Assembly: GCA_028712475.1 (NCBI GenBank) | Contig: JAQTQB010000011.1 | Span: 1-64,000 of the forward strand | DNA from: Verrucomicrobiales bacterium | GTDB lineage: Bacteria > Verrucomicrobiota > Verrucomicrobiia > Limisphaerales > UBA11358 | Direction of reading: 5' to 3' | DNA: 64,000 nucleotides | Shown here: in pieces, positions 59,204-64,000 of the stretch | How the letters are laid out: each line of letters starts with the position of its first letter | Position numbering within the stretch: the stretch's first letter is position 1 | The notes under the pieces: model-generated | Seen by the model: only the letters and a program-made list of their open reading frames with translations | Told to the model about the DNA's origin: nothing | Database searches by the model: none | Translations under genes and position numbers: made by a program

Positions 59204-59536
59204 TCAGTTGATGCCCAGCAGTTCGACCTCGAAAACCAACGTGGCATTGGGCGGGATCGCGCCGGGGTAGCCGTCGCGACCGTAGGCGAGTTCGGGCGGG
59301 ATGGTCATCTTCACCTTGTCGCCGATCTTCATGGTGGCGACGCCGAGATCCCAGCCGGCGATAACTTGTCCGCCGCCAAGCACGAACGCGAACGGCTCGT
59401 CGCGATCCACGGAGCTGTCGAACTTTTTGCCGTCGGTGAACATGCCGGTGTAATGAACGGTCACGGTGTCGCCTTTTTTCGGGGCTGCGCCGCTGCCGGT
59501 GGTGAGTTTTTCAATCTGCAATTCAGGTTTTGCCAT
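59204..59536 (-). CDS. FKBP-type peptidyl-prolyl isomerase
   Basis: 110 residues, single FKBP domain ([60 protein letters not shown]). No signal peptide, so cytoplasmic. Active-site aromatic and Asp residues are conserved. Region upstream of the start (59534-59582) is duplicated at 60720-60768. Confidence 0.94.
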   Translation of the reverse strand: MAKPELQIEKLTTGSGAAPKKGDTVTVHYTGMFTDGKKFDSSVDRDEPFAFVLGGGQVIAGWDLGVATMKIGDKVKMTIPPELAYGRDGYPGAIPPNATLVFEVELLGIN

Positions 59537-59582
59537 GACGGATTGTCGTCACAAACCGGTGGGCGCGTCAATCCGGCGATGT
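59534..59582. repeat. fkp upstream direct repeat, copy 1
   Basis: CATGACGGATTGTCGTCAC ... GTCAATCCGGCGATGT; about 85% like 60720-60768, same orientation. The repeats begin at the start codon of each gene and bracket the VanZ-like gene, whose stop codon lies inside this copy. Confidence 0.82.
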
Positions 59583-60722
59583 TGCGGAATTATCTGATCC
59601 CGGCCCGCTGTCCGTCCGGCGTTCTACGGGTGCAAACATATGCCCGGCCAGGAGCGCACCGATGAGTGTTCCGACGATGTTGCACAGCAGATCGGTGCTG
59701 GAAGACGACCGGCCTGGCAGCCAGACCTGGATCAATTCGATCGAGAGGCTCACCACCGCGCCAACGGCCACCGCGAACAAGACGCTTTTGAGCGGATGTT
59801 CTTTCACCGTCATCCGCCGGAAACGAAAAACGCAGAAGCCGAACGGCACGAAGCCGAGGATGTTGATCACCACATCGTCCAGTTCAGCTCCGCCAAATTG
59901 GAAATCGTCCCACGGCGCTGACAGCACAATCTTGCGCAGCACTTCGTAACGCGGAGGAATGAATATCCGATGCCGGTTCGGAGATTTGTCCTCCGCCCAC
60001 GACCCGTTCCGTTCGTCAAAAAGATAAAGCGCCGTCAAACCGGCCTCATTGGTCAGAGAACCCGCATGATTATTGGTCCAAGCCGCGTGATGTTGCGCCA
60101 CCTCGGCGGCGGTGAGGGCACGGCTGAAGATTGCCAGCCCGAACAACTGCCCGGTCCACGGATGTTTCCCCTCGGCCGCATTCCCAAGGATCAATCGTCC
60201 GCCCAGACCGCAGGCCGGTGGCATCTGGCGGGGCATGTCCGCCATCTGGATTCCATCCGCGTAAAAGACCGTTCCCGAAGGGTCAGCAGTGACTGTGAGG
60301 AACCGCTCCTTTTGCATCTGCAACATCCCTCTCCCGCCCACCTCGCGAAATCCCCGCTTGCTGCCGTCCTCCCGGGTGCGCAGCAACAATTCCGACTCCC
60401 ACTGGCAAAGAACCAGATTTGAGGGCCGGTGCCCGTCGTCCATCGTGAGGATGTGGAACACGTTGTCATCCGGCTCCAGATCCGGTTTCACCCAAAGCTC
60501 CACCGAGAACGCCGCTGGTTGATCCGACAGACTCGTCATCGCAGGCACGGGCAACAACTCCAAATCGTAGGCGATCCCGTCAGGTTTGAAATGAAGTCCG
60601 TCACGATCCGGCAGCCAGCCGGCGTGGTTGACGGGACGAAAAGAAAACGGCCACAAGCCGACGATGAAAAGCCCCGCCGCCAGCGCGACGCAGACCCGCC
60701 CCATCGTCCGTCGAAGTAACAT
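59568..60722 (-). CDS. LamG-VanZ membrane fusion protein
   Basis: 384 residues. One N-terminal membrane helix (VCVALAAGLFIVGLWPFSFR), then a LamG/concanavalin-like domain outside the membrane (AAFSVELWVKPDLEPDDNVF, GTVFYADGIQMADMPRQ, WTGQLFGLAIFSRALTAAEV), then a VanZ-like part (DDVVINILGFVPFGFCVFRF, SLSIELIQVWLPGRSSSSTD) with three helices. VanZ relatives give low-level teicoplanin resistance in enterococci; the role here is unknown. Bracketed by direct repeats. Confidence 0.85.
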   Translation of the reverse strand: MLLRRTMGRVCVALAAGLFIVGLWPFSFRPVNHAGWLPDRDGLHFKPDGIAYDLELLPVPAMTSLSDQPAAFSVELWVKPDLEPDDNVFHILTMDDGHRPSNLVLCQWESELLLRTREDGSKRGFREVGGRGMLQMQKERFLTVTADPSGTVFYADGIQMADMPRQMPPACGLGGRLILGNAAEGKHPWTGQLFGLAIFSRALTAAEVAQHHAAWTNNHAGSLTNEAGLTALYLFDERNGSWAEDKSPNRHRIFIPPRYEVLRKIVLSAPWDDFQFGGAELDDVVINILGFVPFGFCVFRFRRMTVKEHPLKSVLFAVAVGAVVSLSIELIQVWLPGRSSSSTDLLCNIVGTLIGALLAGHMFAPVERRTDSGPGSDNSATSPD

Positions 60723-60768
60723 GGCTGATTGTCGTCACGAACCGGCCCGCCCGTCAATCCGGCGATGT
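60720..60768. repeat. fkp upstream direct repeat, copy 2
   Basis: CATGGCTGATTGTCGTCAC ... GTCAATCCGGCGATGT, upstream of the LamG-VanZ gene. Counterpart of 59534-59582. Confidence 0.82.
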
Positions 60769-60782
60769 CCGCCCGGCAAAAC

Positions 60783-60807
60783 AAAAAGCGCGGGCCGAAG
60801 CCCGCGC
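60783..60807 (-). terminator. Intrinsic terminator of gnd
   Basis: Reverse strand: GCGCGGGC-ttcg-GCCCGCGC followed by TTTTT, about 65 bases after the gnd stop codon. Confidence 0.88.
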
Positions 60808-60818
60808 CTTGAATCTTT

Positions 60819-60870
60819 TGTAGTGTCGAGCCTGTGGCTCGATTCTTCGGCGCACAGCGCCGACGCTACA
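60819..60870. repeat. Double-hairpin TGTAGC...GCTACA repeat, copy 3
   Basis: TGTAG, hairpin TCGAGCC-tgt-GGCTCGA, hairpin TCGGCGC-aca-GCGCCGA, then CGCTACA. Lies just after the gnd stop codon. Confidence 0.8.
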
Positions 60871-60873
60871 ACC

Positions 60874-62346
60874 TTACACGTTGTAAGTGCTGCTGCTCGT
60901 CGTGCCGCCGCGACCGGTCCAGTTCGTGTGGAAGAATTCGCCGCGCGGTTTGTCCACGCGTTCGTAAGTGTGCGCGCCAAAGTAATCGCGCTGCGCCTGC
61001 AACAGATTCGCAGGCAGCACGGCGGAACGATACTGGTCGAAGAACGCCAGCGCCGTGCTGAACGCGGGAACGGGAATCCCCTTCTTTGCCGCCGTCGCAA
61101 CGATGTTGCGCCAGCCTTTCTGCGAGCGCTTGATTTCGCCCCGGAAATAATCGTCAAGCAGCAGGTTCGTGAGCTTCGGATTATTGTCGTAGGCTTCCTT
61201 GATCTTGCCGAGGAAACGCGAGCGGATGATGCAGCCGCCGCGCCACATCAGCGCGATGCCGCCGTAGTTCAGGTTCCATTTGTATTCCGCCGCCGCCGCG
61301 CGCATGAGCATGTAACCCTGCGCGTAGCTGACGATTTTCGAGGCGTAAAGCGCGTCGCGGATGTCGGCAATGAACTTTTTTTTCTTTTCGGGATTCGCGG
61401 CGATGCTCGTGAGCGCCGGGCGCGGGCCTTTCAATTTGCGCGCGGCCTTCACGCGTTCTTCCTTCAACGCGGAGATGCAGCGGGAGAAAACCGCTTCGGC
61501 CATCAGCGTGATCGGAATGCCGAGGTCCTGCGAATTGATGACCGTCCACTTGCCGGTGCCCTTTTGTCCGGCGGTGTCGAGAATCTTGTCCACCAGCGGC
61601 AAACCGTCGGCGTCCTTGAACGCCAGAATGTCACGCGAGATTTCAATCAGGTAGGAATCCAGTTCGCCCGTGTTCCATTCGGCAAGGACGGTGTGCATCT
61701 CATCAGCGCTCATGCCGAGGCCGTGCTTCATGATGTTGTAGGCTTCGCAGATCAACTGCATGTCGCCGTATTCGATGCCGTTGTGAACCATCTTCACATA
61801 ATGACCCGCGCCGCCTTCACCCACCCAGTCGCAGCAGGGAACATTGCCTTCCACTTTGGCGGAGACGCCCTGGAAAATTTCCTTCACGAACGGCCACGCG
61901 GCGGGCGAACCGCCGGGCATGATGCTCGGGCCTTTGCGCGCGCCTTCTTCGCCGCCGCTCACGCCAGTGCCGACATAGAGCAGCCCTTTGCTCTCGCAGT
62001 ATTTCACGCGGCGGCTGGTGTCATCAAAAAGTGAATTGCCGCCGTCAATGATGATGTCGCCGGGCGAAAGATGCGGCACGAGCTGCTCGATGAATTCGTC
62101 CACGGGCTTGCCCGCCTTGACGAGCATCATCACGCGGCGCGGCGACTTGAGCTTGGAAACCATTTCTTCGATCGAATGTGCGCCCAGCACTTTCGTGCCC
62201 TTGGCTTCGTTCGCGAGGAACTGGTCCACCTTTTCCGTGGTGCGGTTGTAAGCGACGACGGTGAAGCCGTGGTCGTTCATGTTGAGGATGAGATTCTGGC
62301 CCATGACGGCCAGACCGATGAGTGCAATGTCAGCTTGGGGTTCCAT
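60874..62346 (-). CDS. gnd: 6-phosphogluconate dehydrogenase, decarboxylating
   Basis: 490 residues, long-chain type. Oxidises 6-phosphogluconate to ribulose 5-phosphate with NADP in the pentose phosphate pathway. Motifs: IALIGLAVMGQNLILNMNDHG (here Ala replaces Gly in GLGVMG), IIDGGNSLFDDT, GVSGGEEGARKGPSIMPGG, catalytic Lys in GHYVKMVHNGIEYGDMQ. ATG at 62344-62346 begins MEPQADIALIG; an upstream frame is not family-like. Divergent from cas12b. Confidence 0.96.
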   Translation of the reverse strand: MEPQADIALIGLAVMGQNLILNMNDHGFTVVAYNRTTEKVDQFLANEAKGTKVLGAHSIEEMVSKLKSPRRVMMLVKAGKPVDEFIEQLVPHLSPGDIIIDGGNSLFDDTSRRVKYCESKGLLYVGTGVSGGEEGARKGPSIMPGGSPAAWPFVKEIFQGVSAKVEGNVPCCDWVGEGGAGHYVKMVHNGIEYGDMQLICEAYNIMKHGLGMSADEMHTVLAEWNTGELDSYLIEISRDILAFKDADGLPLVDKILDTAGQKGTGKWTVINSQDLGIPITLMAEAVFSRCISALKEERVKAARKLKGPRPALTSIAANPEKKKKFIADIRDALYASKIVSYAQGYMLMRAAAAEYKWNLNYGGIALMWRGGCIIRSRFLGKIKEAYDNNPKLTNLLLDDYFRGEIKRSQKGWRNIVATAAKKGIPVPAFSTALAFFDQYRSAVLPANLLQAQRDYFGAHTYERVDKPRGEFFHTNWTGRGGTTSSSTYNV

Positions 62347-62592
62347 AATTAAACGTCCGGGCAGAATAACAACCGGGTGCGGCAGGGCGAGAAATTTTTC
62401 AGACGGCAGGCAAGACAAGAAAGAGCCATCACTTGGATAAAAAGCAGCGCCGCCAAACTTTCGCGTGGCGGCGCTGGTTAAGAAACGCTTTTTAACGCGG
62501 CGTGTCCGCACGTTTCTTCAAATATCGTCTGGCAATTGCAGGAGATACGCGCTAGAACTTTCCAACCCAAGGAGTTTCATGGGTCAAAAATT
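62347..62592. promoter_or_regulatory. Divergent intergenic region gnd / cas12b
   Basis: 246 bases holding the promoters of both genes. A 10-bp perfect hairpin (AGCGCCGCCA with TGGCGGCGCT, 62446-62475) lies in the middle. It is followed on the plus strand by GTTAAGAAACGCTTTTTAAC. AAGGAG at 62569-62574 is a strong ribosome-binding site. No CRISPR repeat is seen here. Confidence 0.5.
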
Positions 62593-62596
62593 ATGA
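62579..62596 (+). CDS. Five-codon leader overlapping the cas12b start
   Basis: ATG GGT CAA AAA TTA TGA (MGQKL), placed four bases after AAGGAG. Its TGA overlaps the cas12b ATG (ATGA, 62593-62596). The cas12b start itself has no ribosome-binding site, so ribosomes ending the leader may restart on cas12b. Confidence 0.4.
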   Translation: MGQKL

Positions 62597-64000
62597 ACCG
62601 CATCTATCAAGGCAAGGTGACTGCCGTGGAAATCCCCGCTCCCCACATCCTCTCCGCCTCGAACGGGGAGAGGAACGAGGTGAGGTGTCGACCTCAAAAA
62701 CCCCAGTGGAAAAAACTCGACGCCGGAGAAGCCGCCCTCTGGCAGCACCACGAACTTTTTCAGGACGCGGTGAATTATTATACGCTCGCGTTGGCTGCAA
62801 TGGCGGCTGGTCTCAAATCAGATTCACCAAAAGGGAAAGCCATGCTCGAATGGCGTGCGGAAGTTTTGAAGTCGTGGGTGAAGGCACGTCGCAAGGCAAT
62901 TGACTTTGATGGGCCACACAAACGTTTGGCCGATTGGCTTAAAGTTGATGCGGCTGGAACTGATGCGGAAAAAGTTTTCAATGCGGGGGCAAAATCGTTG
63001 CTCAAAAAATCTCCTGCTCCACCCGAAGCTCTCGCCAAAGCATTGTTGCAGCTTCTTGAAGAAGCAGACGAGTTGGACTTGAACCAGTGTTGTGTTTCTC
63101 GATTACGGTGGTTTTGCACCGCTCATGGCAAACTGGATGCCACGCCAAAAAATATCACGCAACAACAAGAAGGTCGGATGCTGACGATCATCCGAGAAAT
63201 TCACGAAGCGTCCGCCAGCCAGATCGCCACCGTCGCTGAAAGATTGGAACTTGGCTGGTTTGTCACGCAGATGCCCAAAGAATCCATGAGCGGAGCGGAA
63301 GCACGGGCGGAAGCCGAGCGCTTATTCAAATCCGCTTCCAAAAAATCAAAAGCGTTGGCCGGAGTTGCCGACAAATTTTCAAAACAACTTGATCGGCTTG
63401 GCGACAAATTGAAACTTCCGATATTGGGACGAAAGCCAAAGGGCGCTTATCCTCTGGCGGTCGTGTTCAAATTGTTTCCCACGCCAGAAACGTGGGAAGC
63501 GTTCAAAACCAATACGGAAAGTTTGCGGAAGAAAGCAGAAAAACTAAAAGATGCCCCGCGCGAAATCGGGACTGATTTTATCGCCGAAGCCCGGACGAAA
63601 GCCGACCAGCCAGTTTTTGATTATTTCAGCAACTGCGTTTTGATTCGAGAAGCTGGCAATGAAAATCATGCTGTCTGGTTTGAATTCGATCTGGCGGCAT
63701 TCATTGAAGCCATCAAATCGCCGCATAGATATTTTCAGGACACTTTGAGCCGGGAAGCGGCAGCGGCTAAATTAAGGGAAAAACTTCACGCGATTGATCC
63801 AGCAGCCAAACCGAGTTGGATAAAATGGTCGTCCGCAGAAAAATTTGTTGAAAAAAAGAAATCCAAAGTGTCCACCGGTGACACGGAAGACGAAACGCCA
63901 AGTTTCACATTTGCGGGTGACAAGCGAATTACACTATTGCGAAAGCTGGTCACAGAAACGCTTGGCTATCTTGCGGAATCTGAAAACCCCGATTCGGAAA
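62593..64000 (+). CDS. cas12b: Cas12b (C2c1) type V-B CRISPR effector, N-terminal 469 codons
   Basis: Open to the window end without a stop. Starts MNRIYQGKVTAVEIP and continues ALWQHHELFQDAVNYYTLAL, closely like the N-terminus of Opitutaceae C2c1 as I remember it (MSLNRIYQGRV..., LWQHHELFQAAINYY). Later matching stretches are VWFEFDLAAFIEAI near 362-375 and FTFAGDKRITLLRKLV near 438-453. This covers the WED-I/REC1 part; the RuvC active site lies beyond the window. Cas12b cuts DNA guided by crRNA and tracrRNA. Residues 18-34 come from a REP-like repeat. No CRISPR array, cas1, cas2 or cas4 is inside the window; they would be downstream. Codon use is more AT-rich than neighbours. Confidence 0.85.
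   Translation, partial: MNRIYQGKVTAVEIPAPHILSASNGERNEVRCRPQKPQWKKLDAGEAALWQHHELFQDAVNYYTLALAAMAAGLKSDSPKGKAMLEWRAEVLKSWVKARRKAIDFDGPHKRLADWLKVDAAGTDAEKVFNAGAKSLLKKSPAPPEALAKALLQLLEEADELDLNQCCVSRLRWFCTAHGKLDATPKNITQQQEGRMLTIIREIHEASASQIATVAERLELGWFVTQMPKESMSGAEARAEAERLFKSASKKSKALAGVADKFSKQLDRLGDKLKLPILGRKPKGAYPLAVVFKLFPTPETWEAFKTNTESLRKKAEKLKDAPREIGTDFIAEARTKADQPVFDYFSNCVLIREAGNENHAVWFEFDLAAFIEAIKSPHRYFQDTLSREAAAAKLREKLHAIDPAAKPSWIKWSSAEKFVEKKKSKVSTGDTEDETPSFTFAGDKRITLLRKLVTETLGYLAESENPDSE
62645..62694. repeat. REP-like element inserted in frame in cas12b
   Basis: CATCCTCTCCGCC ... GGGGAGAGGAACGAGGTGAGG: CCTCTCC/GGAGAGG inverted arms followed by GAGGTGAGG, same family as 19087-19210. It encodes residues 18-34 (HILSASNGERNEVRCRP) between two conserved Cas12b blocks. 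Confidence 0.78.

Noticed and set aside
60628-62034. 468-codon frame opposite gnd
   Set aside because: Shadow of a well-conserved enzyme gene.

Overview
The window looks like a chromosomal segment from a verrucomicrobial bacterium, probably of the Pedosphaera/Limisphaerales type. This is inferred from protein content, not from an rRNA gene. The supporting features are secreted proteins ending in the 'YRV' type C-terminal domain, Ig-domain esterase-like proteins, a sigma factor joined to a TIGR03435-like domain, FG-GAP proteins, GC-rich codon use, and a Cas12b whose N-terminus resembles the Opitutaceae protein as I remember it. Most genes are single or in pairs. No rRNA operon, phage or plasmid backbone is visible.

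Layout. 1-2.2 kb: edge of an IS5-type transposase, then tsf and rpsB. 2.4-12 kb: envelope and secreted proteins (S1C protease, DUF3352-like, YCF48-like, FG-GAP, YjbQ, coiled-coil/TPR). 12.5-18.3 kb: two Ig-domain/esterase paralogues sharing about 1.18 kb of identical DNA. 18.4-31.2 kb: an accessory zone with an HNH protein, RelE-like toxin, four-helix-bundle protein, hipBA, a broken ROK regulator, an AbiEii-like nucleotidyltransferase pair, tRNA-Glu, a heptamer minisatellite, a TPR-sulfotransferase with remnants, a TMTC-like membrane protein, a vapBC-like pair and an IS3 remnant. 31-36.6 kb: prs and a two-component system (propeller-type histidine kinase plus NarL-type regulator). 36.6-48.9 kb: housekeeping genes (mnmA, acyl-CoA ligase, rnd, rlmI-like) interleaved with three toxin-antitoxin-like pairs and two nucleotidyltransferase cassettes. 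48.9-62.3 kb: metabolism (ilvD, tRNA-Ser, nnrDE, lpd-like, nitronate monooxygenase-like, aquaporin, FKBP, gnd). 62.6-64 kb: the first 469 codons of a Cas12b (type V-B CRISPR effector), cut by the window end.

Two themes run through the window. First, small accessory cassettes, mostly toxin-antitoxin or nucleotidyltransferase pairs, sit between copies of the END of the neighbouring housekeeping gene: ilvD 3' end in three copies, mnmA 5' end in two, the fkp upstream region in two, the sulfotransferase 3' end in three. Second, repeats are abundant. They include palindromic REP-like elements, some inserted in frame inside coding genes (mnmA, lpd-like, cas12b), and many short tandem repeats with a 7-base unit of several unrelated sequences. 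The Cas12b effector and the gene-end-duplicating cassettes are the strongest leads.
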